Shown here one piece after another: positions 25,312-32,803 of a DNA stretch of 49,121 nt. Positions within the stretch are counted from its first letter, which is position 1. Each line of letters begins with the position of its first letter. A model generated the notes under the pieces. It saw only the letters and a list, made by a program, of their open reading frames with translations, made no database searches and had not been told where the DNA came from. The translations under genes were made by a program, and so were the position numbers. Origin of the DNA: Alphaproteobacteria bacterium (GTDB taxonomy: Bacteria; Pseudomonadota; Alphaproteobacteria; Micavibrionales; Micavibrionaceae). The stretch lies in contig JAKLKY010000012.1 of the NCBI GenBank assembly GCA_023150415.1, positions 1-49,121 of the forward strand, read 5' to 3'.

Positions 25312-26754
25312 ATGACCATATTTCCCAAAGACAGCGGCTTTTTGCATTTCATCGGTATTGGCGGTATCGGCATGAGCGGCATCGCCGAGGTCCTGCATAC
25401 GCAGGGCATGCGTGTGCAGGGTACCGATCTGGCGGAAAATTATAACGTGCAGCGCCTGCGCGCCCAGGGTATGCGCGTGCTGGTGGGGCATGATGGCGCA
25501 CATATTCATGACGAGAGCGGGGCTCTGCCTGCGGCGGTGGTGATTTCATCGGCGGTGAAGGATTCCAATTCCGAATTACAGGCCGCGCGGACCTTGAATA
25601 TTCCTATCGTGCGCCGCGCGGATATGCTGGCTGAACTGATGCGCGGCAAATGGGCGGTGGCGGTGGGCGGCACGCACGGCAAGACGACGACCACAGCCAT
25701 GACGGGGCATCTGTTTGAGGTAGCGGGGCTGGACCCCACGGTGATCAACGGCGGCATCGTCAATGCCTATGGCACGAATGTGCGCCTGGGCGGCAGTGAT
25801 TATATGGTGGTGGAATCGGATGAAAGCGACGGCAGTTTTATACGCCTGCCCGCCACGGCCGTGATCGTCACCAATATCGACCCCGAGCATATGGAGAATT
25901 ACGGCAGTTTCGATGATGTGCGCGCGGCCTATCGTCGCTTCGTCACGCAGGTGCCATTCTATGGTTATGGCGTCCTGTGCGTGGATCACCCGGAAGTGCA
26001 GGCGATGATCCCGCATGTGCGCGAGCGGCGCTTAATCACTTACGGGTTTTCGCCGCAGGCCCAGGTGCGCGCGGAAAATCTGCGCATCACGGCCGAGGGC
26101 AGCACGTTCGATGTGCATTTTTCCGATCCGGATGATGTCATCAAGGATTTGAAGCTCTCGATGCCGGGGCGCCATAACGTGCAAAACGCGCTGGCGGTGC
26201 TGGCAATCGCGCGGGAGCGCGGTGTGGCACCGGCCCTGATGCGCAAGGCGATGAGCAGCTTCGAGGGCGTCAAGCGCCGCTTCACCAAAACCGGCGCAGC
26301 GGGTGGCGTTACAGTGATCGACGATTACGGCCATCACCCGGTGGAGATCGAAGCCGTTTTGAAAACCGCGCGTATGGCCGTATCCGAACAGAGCGGGCAT
26401 GTGATCGCGGTGGTGCAGCCGCATCGCTATTCACGCCTGCATGAATTGTTCGCGAGCTTTTGCACCTGTTTTCATGAGGCCGATCATGTGATCGTCGCCG
26501 ATGTCTATGCCGCCGGCGAAGCGCCGATCGAAGGTGCGAACCGTGATTCTTTGGTGGCCGGAATCCGCAATCACGGGCATCGCAGCGTTACGGCGCTGGA
26601 CGGGCCGGAGGCCCTGCCTGCGCTGGTGGCCGGGCTGGCGCAGCCGGGCGATCTTGTCGTTTGCCTCGGCGCGGGCGACATCACCAAATGGGCGCAGGGC
26701 CTGCCCGCCGCGTTGGATACGCTTTATGCTGCCAAAACAAAAGCCCGTGCGTGA
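25312..26754 (+). CDS. murC: UDP-MurNAc:L-alanine ligase
   Basis: First Mur ligase; adds L-alanine to UDP-MurNAc. 480 residues. N-terminal nucleotide-binding domain FIGIGGIGMSGIAEVLHTQG (about residues 13-32), ATP loop VGGTHGKTTTTAMTGHLF (about 118-135), ESDESDGSFIRL (about 163-174), NIDPEHMENYG with the conserved histidine, C-terminal DDYGHHPVEIEAVL (about 337-350) and VVQPHRYSRLHELF (about 367-380). Its 3' end overlaps murB by 29 bases if murB begins at ATG 26726. Typical for the family. Confidence 0.97.
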   Translation: MTIFPKDSGFLHFIGIGGIGMSGIAEVLHTQGMRVQGTDLAENYNVQRLRAQGMRVLVGHDGAHIHDESGALPAAVVISSAVKDSNSELQAARTLNIPIVRRADMLAELMRGKWAVAVGGTHGKTTTTAMTGHLFEVAGLDPTVINGGIVNAYGTNVRLGGSDYMVVESDESDGSFIRLPATAVIVTNIDPEHMENYGSFDDVRAAYRRFVTQVPFYGYGVLCVDHPEVQAMIPHVRERRLITYGFSPQAQVRAENLRITAEGSTFDVHFSDPDDVIKDLKLSMPGRHNVQNALAVLAIARERGVAPALMRKAMSSFEGVKRRFTKTGAAGGVTVIDDYGHHPVEIEAVLKTARMAVSEQSGHVIAVVQPHRYSRLHELFASFCTCFHEADHVIVADVYAAGEAPIEGANRDSLVAGIRNHGHRSVTALDGPEALPALVAGLAQPGDLVVCLGAGDITKWAQGLPAALDTLYAAKTKARA

Positions 26755-27640
26755 CTTGCTCGAATACGCCCCCATTGGCCGCGAGAGCTGGTTTGGCTGC
26801 GGCGGTGTGGCGGAGCGGTTGTTGGAGCCTGCCAGCATTTCCGAACTTCAGGCGTTTTTGCGATCTTCTTTTTTCCCCTCTCCCTACACTCTCATCGGCG
26901 GCTTGGCCAACACCATCGTCCGCGATGGCGGCGTGAAGGGGTTAACTATTCGTTTGGGCAAGGGTTGTGATTCCATTCACGTTTTGGATGAGACGACGCT
27001 GGAAATCGAGGCTGGCGCGCTGAACGGCTCGGTCGCGGCGGCGGCGCTCAAGGCCGGGATTGCGGGTCTGGAATTTCTCTCGGGTATACCAGGGCGCATC
27101 GGCGGTGCTGTGGCGATGAATGCTGGTGCCTATGGCACGGAGATGAAAGATGTTCTGGTTTCGGTGCAGGGCATGACTACGCAAGGGCAGGAATGGAACG
27201 GTGTGCCCGCCATGTCCTACCGCCATACGGATTTGCCTGAAGATACGATTGTCACATCCGTCATCCTGCGCGGCGTGAAGGAGAATTACGAAACGATCAA
27301 GGCGCGGATGAATGAGATCAAAACCAAACGCAACGCCACTCAGCCGATCAAGGAGCACACGGGCGGGTCAACCTTCGCCAATCCGTTGGATGAGGATTTG
27401 ATTCAAGCGGGCCTGGAGCCAGGCCTGCGCGCCTGGCAGATTGTCGAGCGCGTCGGCGGGCGGGGATTAAAAATCGGCGGCGCGATGATGTCGGAGCAGC
27501 ATTGCAATTTCATGATCAACACGGGCAATGCTTGCGCGGCCGATTTGGAAAATCTCGGCGAGGAAATCCGCAAGCGCGTGCTAGATCAATGCGGGCTGGA
27601 TTTACGATGGGAGATCAAGCGGATTGGCGTCAGCTTGTGA
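26726..27640 (+). CDS. murB: UDP-N-acetylenolpyruvoylglucosamine reductase
   Basis: FAD-dependent reductase making UDP-MurNAc. About 304 residues from ATG 26726 (GTG 26747 is an alternative; longer frames reach back into murC). FAD-binding part: NTIVRDGGVKGLTIRLG (about residues 54-70) and SGIPGRIGGAVAMNAGAYG (about 113-131). Catalytic part: SYRHTDLP with the conserved Tyr-Arg, GGSTFANP with the proton-donating serine (about 212-219), and KIGGAMMSEQHCNFMINTGN (about 250-269). The usual GSNLLV strand before VRDGGV reads GLANTIV, a mild departure. The gene ends 11 bases inside the convergent methyltransferase-like gene. This is the end of the first plus-strand block of the dcw cluster. Confidence 0.95.
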   Translation: MLPKQKPVRDLLEYAPIGRESWFGCGGVAERLLEPASISELQAFLRSSFFPSPYTLIGGLANTIVRDGGVKGLTIRLGKGCDSIHVLDETTLEIEAGALNGSVAAAALKAGIAGLEFLSGIPGRIGGAVAMNAGAYGTEMKDVLVSVQGMTTQGQEWNGVPAMSYRHTDLPEDTIVTSVILRGVKENYETIKARMNEIKTKRNATQPIKEHTGGSTFANPLDEDLIQAGLEPGLRAWQIVERVGGRGLKIGGAMMSEQHCNFMINTGNACAADLENLGEEIRKRVLDQCGLDLRWEIKRIGVSL

Positions 27641-28232
27641 AAAAAGTCGGCACCCATCCGGCTGTCTGCAGATATTCCACCAGTTCGATCACCGGCAACG
27701 CGGCCAGCCACCAAACCGCATCGGCAAAGGCTTTGTTCAGGAATCGCGGCGTGAGTTCAGTTGTTTGCGGCGCATTGTAATTTGAAAAGCGCGGCCAGAG
27801 CGCGGGAACGCGCTGCATATAGTCCGTGAACGCTGCGCCGAATTTTTCCAGCAGGAATGATTCCTCTCGTGCGATCAGTTGCAGATAAATCAGCAAGAAA
27901 AACATCGGCAGGCCGATCATGACAACCAGATGGTTGGACACCAGGGCCACGCCCGTAATACCAATCAGGGAAAAGAAATATAACGGATTGCGCATTAAGG
28001 AATAAATGCCGTGTGTTACCAGACGGTCATTTTTAAAACCGCCTAAAAAGGCGGTGGCGTAGACGCGTCCCATCGCGCAGATGGCGATCAGAAAATTCCC
28101 GACCAACTCAAGAACTTCATGATAGGCGCTGTCATCCTGCCAGTACTGGCGAGAAAACAGGACGATCAGCAAGGTTGATATCAGGGCGGCTTTGGAGGCC
28201 AGAATGCGGCTTTTATTGAGATTTTTTGCCAT
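27630..28232 (-). CDS. Isoprenylcysteine carboxyl methyltransferase-like membrane protein
   Basis: About 200 residues from ATG 28232 (a longer frame from 28286 would overlap the upstream gene). Membrane helices at about residues 8-27, 37-55, 80-112. The ICMT/PEMT signature is clear: THGIYSLMRNPLYFFSLIGI (about residues 72-91) and REESFLLEKFGAAFTDYMQR (about 122-141). Family members methylate carboxyl or amino groups of membrane-embedded or lipid substrates using SAM; most bacterial ones have no known substrate. Prenylated CaaX proteins are not expected in bacteria, so the eukaryotic role should not be transferred. It is 13 bases downstream of the membrane-anchored murF on the same strand and probably cotranscribed. 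Confidence 0.85.
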   Translation of the reverse strand: MAKNLNKSRILASKAALISTLLIVLFSRQYWQDDSAYHEVLELVGNFLIAICAMGRVYATAFLGGFKNDRLVTHGIYSLMRNPLYFFSLIGITGVALVSNHLVVMIGLPMFFLLIYLQLIAREESFLLEKFGAAFTDYMQRVPALWPRFSNYNAPQTTELTPRFLNKAFADAVWWLAALPVIELVEYLQTAGWVPTFFTS

Positions 28233-28245
28233 TTTATTTGCTCGT

Positions 28246-29808
28246 CTATAGTTTTGGCACGCGCTCATAAATATCAGGCAAATCATTCTCCAGCAAGATC
28301 ACATCGCCTTCGCGAGCGTTGGCTTCGATCCATGCGGAGGCCTGCGAAAAGTTTTCCATGGGCACAAGCTGCGCGCCCTTCCCGGTTGCTTCGAATCCTG
28401 CGACGAAGCTGGGGATACGCTGCGGCCCGACCACCAGCGCGATGTCGCAGACTTTGCCCGCGTGCTGTCCGATGGTGCTGTGCGCTTCCTCATGCGCGGC
28501 GCCAAGTTCGACCATGCCGGGTGTGACGAGAATTTTCCGCGCGGCGGGGTTGAGTGTTGCCAGCAGATCCAGCGCGCAGCGAAAACCCACGGGGTTTGAA
28601 TTATAGGCATCATCAATGATGGTGATGCCGCCGGTGCGCTTTTTGACCTCCAGCCGGTGAGCGATTTGCGGCACGGATTGCAAGGCGGTGATGACGCTGT
28701 CGGATGGCAGGCCGAGGCTCAGCGCCGCAGCGAAGGTCAGCGCGACATTGTGCGCATGATGCAGGCCATAGAGCGGGACGGAGAAATTATACTCCTTGTC
28801 CTTCCAGCGGAGACTCATCTGAATGCCGTCCGACATTTGCACGGCGCGGGTGATGTGCACGTCGTTTTCCTTCAGATAGGTGATATCATTGGGCCGCACT
28901 TCGCCCGCGATGACAAAACGTTCTTCATGCGCATCTTTGAAGGCGCGGGGGATGGGGAAGCGCAGTGTGCGCTCATGCGCGACGACGATTCCATTCTTTT
29001 CGATGGTGGCATGGGCAAGCTCGTATTTCGCATCCGCCACGGTCTCGAGCGTTTTAAAGCGCTCATAATGCGCGTGGCCGATGTTGATGGATCCAGGGCC
29101 ATAGGCGCCCATCTCCACCACGAAATACTGATGTGTCTCATCCAGATTTTCGCGAATGATGCGGGTGACGCCCATCGGGGTGTTGACGCTGCCCGGCGTG
29201 ATAAGCGTGGGGGCATGCATTTTCAGCACATGGCCCAGCATATGCTTGACCGAGGTCTTGCCGAACGAGCCGGTGATGGCGATGACTTTCGGCTTGAGCC
29301 GCGCCAGTTTCTCATGCGCTTGCGCCCAGAGTTTTTTCTGCACGCTGTCTTCATAGGGCTGCAGCGCCATATTCCCCAGCACCAGAAAAAGAGGCATCGC
29401 CTGCACCGGAATAATCCACAGCAATGGCCAGCCGATAATGGTCAGGATCATGCCGATCAGTGCGGCAACGGCCAGCGCTGCACCCAAAATGCGTTTGACA
29501 CGATCGGTCAGGACGAGCTTCTTTTTCGCCTCCCGCGTGGGGTCTTTTTCCAAAACCGTGATGGTCAGGAACGCGAAGAAGGTCAGCGCCTGAGTCATGA
29601 AGCTGGAGAGGAACAGCGCCACAATTCCGCATGCCACGAGCATCGCACTAAGACGCGTGTCGAAAACGCGGTTGACCAGAACCCAGCGCAAAAAGCGCTC
29701 GCTGTCATACTCTTCCTGCTGATAGGCATGAAGATAGGTGAGCAACCTGCGCGCGGCGAAGGCGAGATAGGCGATGAAGACAAGCGGTGGGGCGAAATAT
29801 TCGATCAT
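28246..29808 (-). CDS. murF: Membrane-anchored UDP-MurNAc-tripeptide:D-Ala-D-Ala ligase (MurF-type)
   Basis: 520 residues. The first about 155 residues hold four or five membrane segments (about 5-22, 53-85, 108-128, 129-148), an extension that ordinary MurF lacks. The Mur ligase core follows: ATP loop ITGSFGKTSVKHMLGHVL (about 177-194), VEMGAYGPGSI (about 225-235), HRLEVKKRTGG and DDAYNSNPVGFRCALDLL (about 397-414), then GMVELGAAHEEAH (about 426-438). These are MurF signatures (DDAYNxNP, GxMxELG). The usual stretch between the glycine-rich EMGAYGPGSI and the HxERF segment is short here (SINIGHAHYERF), about 16 residues less than I expect. Operon: overlaps the upstream hydrolase by four bases. 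It is the likely source of MurF activity because the gene in the murF position is degenerate. Confidence 0.88.
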   Translation of the reverse strand: MIEYFAPPLVFIAYLAFAARRLLTYLHAYQQEEYDSERFLRWVLVNRVFDTRLSAMLVACGIVALFLSSFMTQALTFFAFLTITVLEKDPTREAKKKLVLTDRVKRILGAALAVAALIGMILTIIGWPLLWIIPVQAMPLFLVLGNMALQPYEDSVQKKLWAQAHEKLARLKPKVIAITGSFGKTSVKHMLGHVLKMHAPTLITPGSVNTPMGVTRIIRENLDETHQYFVVEMGAYGPGSINIGHAHYERFKTLETVADAKYELAHATIEKNGIVVAHERTLRFPIPRAFKDAHEERFVIAGEVRPNDITYLKENDVHITRAVQMSDGIQMSLRWKDKEYNFSVPLYGLHHAHNVALTFAAALSLGLPSDSVITALQSVPQIAHRLEVKKRTGGITIIDDAYNSNPVGFRCALDLLATLNPAARKILVTPGMVELGAAHEEAHSTIGQHAGKVCDIALVVGPQRIPSFVAGFEATGKGAQLVPMENFSQASAWIEANAREGDVILLENDLPDIYERVPKL

Positions 29809-30545
29809 GGCTTCGTGCGAATAAAATCCTTGATATGCCGGGCGGTAAGATGCCGCCCCGGTCCCAGAACACTATAATGGTCTTGTCCGGGCAGTAAAAC
29901 CATTTGTGCGCCCGTGATCAGGCGGGTATAATGCTGGCCGATGGCGGGGGGCGTTTCGCTATCGTTTTCACCATAAATCAACAGTGTCGGGCAGCGGATT
30001 TGCGCGGCTTGCGGGGCCAGGTTTTCGCGGATCACATTCAAGAAAATCGGGCGCAGTGGCCCTGCGTTTTGATAGTCGCGGCTGCCGAACCACGCGGCCA
30101 GCTTGTCTTTATCAAGGGGCAAGCGCTTGAGGATTTTATAGGCGCGGACTTTCGCCTGCATCCATAGCTTTTGCCACAGCGGACGCGGGCGGGGCAGGCC
30201 AGCGGCGGCAATCAGGATGAGTTTTTCAACCAGCTCTGGATGGCGCGCCGCGATCTGGACGCCCACGCGCCCGCCGAAGGAATGGCCGATCCAGATGATT
30301 TTTCCGATGTTCTGCGCCTTGAGAAATTCTGCCATATGATCGGCGTAATCTTCTGTCGTCCAAGGCCCTGATGGCAGGGGTGAGGCGCCAAAGCCGGGGA
30401 AATCAATCGCGATTTGCGGCGCGGCCTGCTCAAAGGATTGTGCCAGCGCGGCCATCGCCCGGTGGTCCTGGCCCCAGCCATGCGCCCAAAGCATCGGGGT
30501 TGCTGCGCCGCTGCCGATTTTAACAAAGTGCATGTTCAGGGTCAT
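29805..30545 (-). CDS. Alpha/beta-fold hydrolase
   Basis: 246-residue cytosolic alpha/beta hydrolase. Oxyanion-hole region AHGWGQDHRAM (about residues 21-31), nucleophile elbow GHSFGGRVG (serine about residue 96), acid in YGENDSETPP (about 194-203) and catalytic histidine in GQDHYSVL (about 222-229). The substrate is not evident. It is the first gene of a minus-strand operon with the membrane MurF (ATGA overlap) and the methyltransferase-like gene, so a role in envelope or precursor metabolism is conceivable but unproven. ATG 30545 and ATG 30533 are both possible starts; the former keeps the whole first strand. Confidence 0.87.
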   Translation of the reverse strand: MTLNMHFVKIGSGAATPMLWAHGWGQDHRAMAALAQSFEQAAPQIAIDFPGFGASPLPSGPWTTEDYADHMAEFLKAQNIGKIIWIGHSFGGRVGVQIAARHPELVEKLILIAAAGLPRPRPLWQKLWMQAKVRAYKILKRLPLDKDKLAAWFGSRDYQNAGPLRPIFLNVIRENLAPQAAQIRCPTLLIYGENDSETPPAIGQHYTRLITGAQMVLLPGQDHYSVLGPGRHLTARHIKDFIRTKP

Positions 30546-30597
30546 GGCGGCAGCATAGAGAAAAAGCCAAAAAGTATAAAGTCATGTCTTTCATGCT

Positions 30598-30637
30598 GGG
30601 GACGTCATACCGGGGATGGAACCAAGTTTCCGTCCCC
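30598..30637. repeat. GGGGACG...CGTCCCC hairpin before ddl
   Basis: GGGGACG (30598-30604) and CGTCCCC (30631-30637) are reverse complements enclosing a smaller imperfect hairpin (GGAA...TTCC). It ends two bases before the ddl ribosome-binding site. The ends resemble the GGGGAC...GTCCCC palindromes elsewhere in the window. A further half-copy-like GGACACAATGACTATT lies at 30661-30676. Confidence 0.55.
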
Positions 30638-30649
30638 TGAGGAGGGTTA

Positions 30650-31912
30650 TTGCCCTATCCGGACACAATGACTATTCTCTCTCTCATGGCCCCACACAAG
30701 AAAACCATCGCTGTCTTTTTCGGCGGGCGCAGCCCGGAACATGATGTCTCGGTGGTGACGGGGCTGCAGGCGATGGGCGCGCTGGACCCCGCGCGTTATG
30801 ATTCCTTCGCTGTGTATGTCGATCCGCAGGGGCGCTGGTGGACGGGCGAAGCCCTGCACAAGCGCGAAAATTATATGATGGGCGCGGCCTTGGGAAAAAC
30901 CCTGCAGGGCGTGACGCTCGATGTGCGCTCGGCGCAGGGAAAAGGGCGGTTGATCAGCGATAAGGGTGGATTGTTTGGCAAGGCGGCGGTACGAGAATTC
31001 GATGTGGCCTTGCTGGCGTTTCACGGCGGCACGGGCGAGAGCGGCGCGATACAGGGGATTTTGCAAACGGCTGAAATTCCCTTCACCGGCCCGCGCGTGA
31101 CGGCTTCCTCCCTGTTCATGGACAAGGTTCTGACCAAGCAATTGATGCGCGCGCTGGATATTCCCACACTGCCCTTTGCCGTGCTGAACCGCCCGGCGCA
31201 GGGGTATCTGATTCCCGCAGACGCATTGCAAGATGCGGTTGCGGCGCTGGATTTCCCGATGATCTTAAAGCCCGTGCATATGGGCAGCTCGATCGGTATT
31301 GCCAAGGTGAATACGCTGCAGGAGCTGGCGGCTTGTCTGCCGCGCGTGTTCGAATGGGATGAGCAGGCGATGGTCGAGCCTTTCGTGCAGAATCTGGTGG
31401 AATACAATGTCGCCTTGCGCAACAGCGCGCAAGGCATTCAAACCTCCGCCATCGAACGCCCCAAAAGCAAGGATGAGCTGCTTGATTTCAAGCAGAAATA
31501 TCTGGCCGGCGGCGGAACAAAAGGCATCAAGGGCGGCGTGAAGGCACCGGGCCAGCGCAGCGAGGGGATGCTCTCGCTAACGCGCGAGATCAACCCCGCC
31601 TTGCCCGCGCAAGCAGAAGCAAATATCCGCCAATGGGCCGCGCGGATTTTCGCCGCCGCAGGGCCCGTCGGCGCGCCGCGCATTGATTTTATTTCGAACG
31701 GCGCGACGGGCGAGATCTGGATGAATGAGGTCAACCCGATTCCCGGATCGTTCGGTTATTTTTTGTGGGAGGCTGCGGCGCAGTCCATCTTGTTCAGCGA
31801 ATTGCTCGATCACCTGATCGATGAAGCGCGTGCGCAGCACCGGCGATTGTCTTTGCCCGCCGATCCGGTGCCGGTGGATGCGCGGCTGTTTGAACGCAAG
31901 GGCGGGCCGTGA
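30650..31912 (+). CDS. ddl: D-alanine:D-alanine ligase
   Basis: ATP-grasp ligase producing the D-Ala-D-Ala used by MurF. N-terminal IAVFFGGRSPEHDVSVVTG (about residues 19-37), LLAFHGGTGESGAIQG with the conserved HG(x)xGE region (about 121-136), ATP-grasp core PMILKPVHMGSSIGIAKV (about 203-220), VEPFV and the metal-binding end WMNEVNPIPGSFGYFLWEAA (about 358-377). At about 410-420 residues it is the longer Ddl type (ordinary DdlB is about 310), with extra sequence around 60-100 and 275-310. TTG 30650 has a strong GAGGAGG just upstream; ATG 30668 and ATG 30686 are alternatives without such a site. It overlaps ftsQ by four bases and resumes the plus-strand dcw order after the minus-strand block. 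Confidence 0.94.
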   Translation: MPYPDTMTILSLMAPHKKTIAVFFGGRSPEHDVSVVTGLQAMGALDPARYDSFAVYVDPQGRWWTGEALHKRENYMMGAALGKTLQGVTLDVRSAQGKGRLISDKGGLFGKAAVREFDVALLAFHGGTGESGAIQGILQTAEIPFTGPRVTASSLFMDKVLTKQLMRALDIPTLPFAVLNRPAQGYLIPADALQDAVAALDFPMILKPVHMGSSIGIAKVNTLQELAACLPRVFEWDEQAMVEPFVQNLVEYNVALRNSAQGIQTSAIERPKSKDELLDFKQKYLAGGGTKGIKGGVKAPGQRSEGMLSLTREINPALPAQAEANIRQWAARIFAAAGPVGAPRIDFISNGATGEIWMNEVNPIPGSFGYFLWEAAAQSILFSELLDHLIDEARAQHRRLSLPADPVPVDARLFERKGGP

Positions 31913-32730
31913 GCGCGCGCCGCCCGCGCATACTTTCCAACAAACGCCGCAAGGGCGTTCTGGCGGTCGCTGTGCCCTGGTTGCGGCGCTTTGGCCTGAT
32001 CGCGGGTGGTGCGTTTCTTATTCTTTGGGCCGGGGCGTGGCTTTGGGTCTCCGGCGCTGTGATGCGGTTGTATGAACGCGCGCAATCGTCTTTTCATGAA
32101 TCCGTCGCTGCCAACGGCTTTATTCTGCAAGATGTCCAGATCGAAGGTCTGGTCTTTGCAGACCGGGTGCGCGTCGAAAATGCGATCGCCGCTGCACCGG
32201 GAATGCCGCTACTGGATTATGATGTGCAGGCCGCGCGTCAGCGGCTGGAATCCTTGCCCTGGATCGCGCAGGCGCATGTCGAGCGGCGCATGCCCGCAAC
32301 GATTTATGTCCGGATAAAGGAACATGAGCCTTTGGCGCGCTGGCGCATTGACGAAAAACTCACGCTGCTGGACACCCAGGGGCAGCCAATTATCAGGCTT
32401 AGCAAACCCGATGATTTTTCCGAGTGGCCGCTGGTGGAAGGGGCAGGGGCGGATCAGGGCGCCCCGGTTTTGTTGTCGCTGCTGCGTAGCTTTCCTGATC
32501 TCCTGGCGCGGTTCGATCATGCGCGCTTTGTCGAGGGGCGGCGCTGGGATCTGATCTTCACATCCGGGCTGGTGGTTTACCTTCCCGAGCAGGATATCCC
32601 CCAGGCGCTCGACCGTCTGGCGCGCGCGCAGGTGCAAGGCGGTCTGCTTGAGCAGCCCTACCAAAGCATCGATTTGCGCAGTTCTGGGCGCATGGTGCTG
32701 AAGCCCGTGGCGCAAGGCCCAGGGGTGTAG
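31909..32730 (+). CDS. ftsQ: Cell division protein FtsQ
   Basis: Bitopic divisome protein, 273 residues, starting with GTG that overlaps the ddl stop. Basic cytoplasmic N-terminus (ARRPRILSNKRRKG), one membrane helix (about residues 27-48), then the POTRA domain FILQDVQIEGLVFADRVRVE (about 71-90) with LESLPWIAQAHVERRMPATI (about 117-136), and the FtsQ beta domain to about residue 265. FtsQ recruits FtsL/FtsB and regulates septal synthesis. Downstream lies a hairpin repeat before ftsA. Confidence 0.95.
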   Translation: MSARRPRILSNKRRKGVLAVAVPWLRRFGLIAGGAFLILWAGAWLWVSGAVMRLYERAQSSFHESVAANGFILQDVQIEGLVFADRVRVENAIAAAPGMPLLDYDVQAARQRLESLPWIAQAHVERRMPATIYVRIKEHEPLARWRIDEKLTLLDTQGQPIIRLSKPDDFSEWPLVEGAGADQGAPVLLSLLRSFPDLLARFDHARFVEGRRWDLIFTSGLVVYLPEQDIPQALDRLARAQVQGGLLEQPYQSIDLRSSGRMVLKPVAQGPGV

Positions 32731-32742
32731 AGTTTGAAAGCC

Positions 32743-32770
32743 GGGGACGCAACAAAAAGGTTGCGTCCCC
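32743..32770. repeat. GGGGACGCAAC hairpin and 14-base tandem between ftsQ and ftsA
   Basis: GGGGACGCAAC (32743-32753) pairs perfectly with GTTGCGTCCCC (32760-32770) across AAAAAG. The right arm is followed by GTCCCCTTTAACAC present twice in tandem (about 32765-32792). It could act as a terminator or a transcript-stabilising hairpin inside the ftsQAZ transcript, but the following tract is not a clean T-run. Confidence 0.7.
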
Positions 32771-32803
32771 TTTAACACGTCCCCTTTAACACTGTTTGGC
32801 TTG

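Noticed and set aside
28657-29877. Plus-strand frame of 406 codons
   Set aside because: Antisense to the membrane-anchored MurF, which has clear Mur ligase motifs; the plus-strand product is not protein-like.
32743-32770. Rho-independent terminator between ftsQ and ftsA
   Set aside because: The stem is strong but no proper T-run follows, and termination inside ftsQAZ would be unexpected; I list it as a repeat instead.
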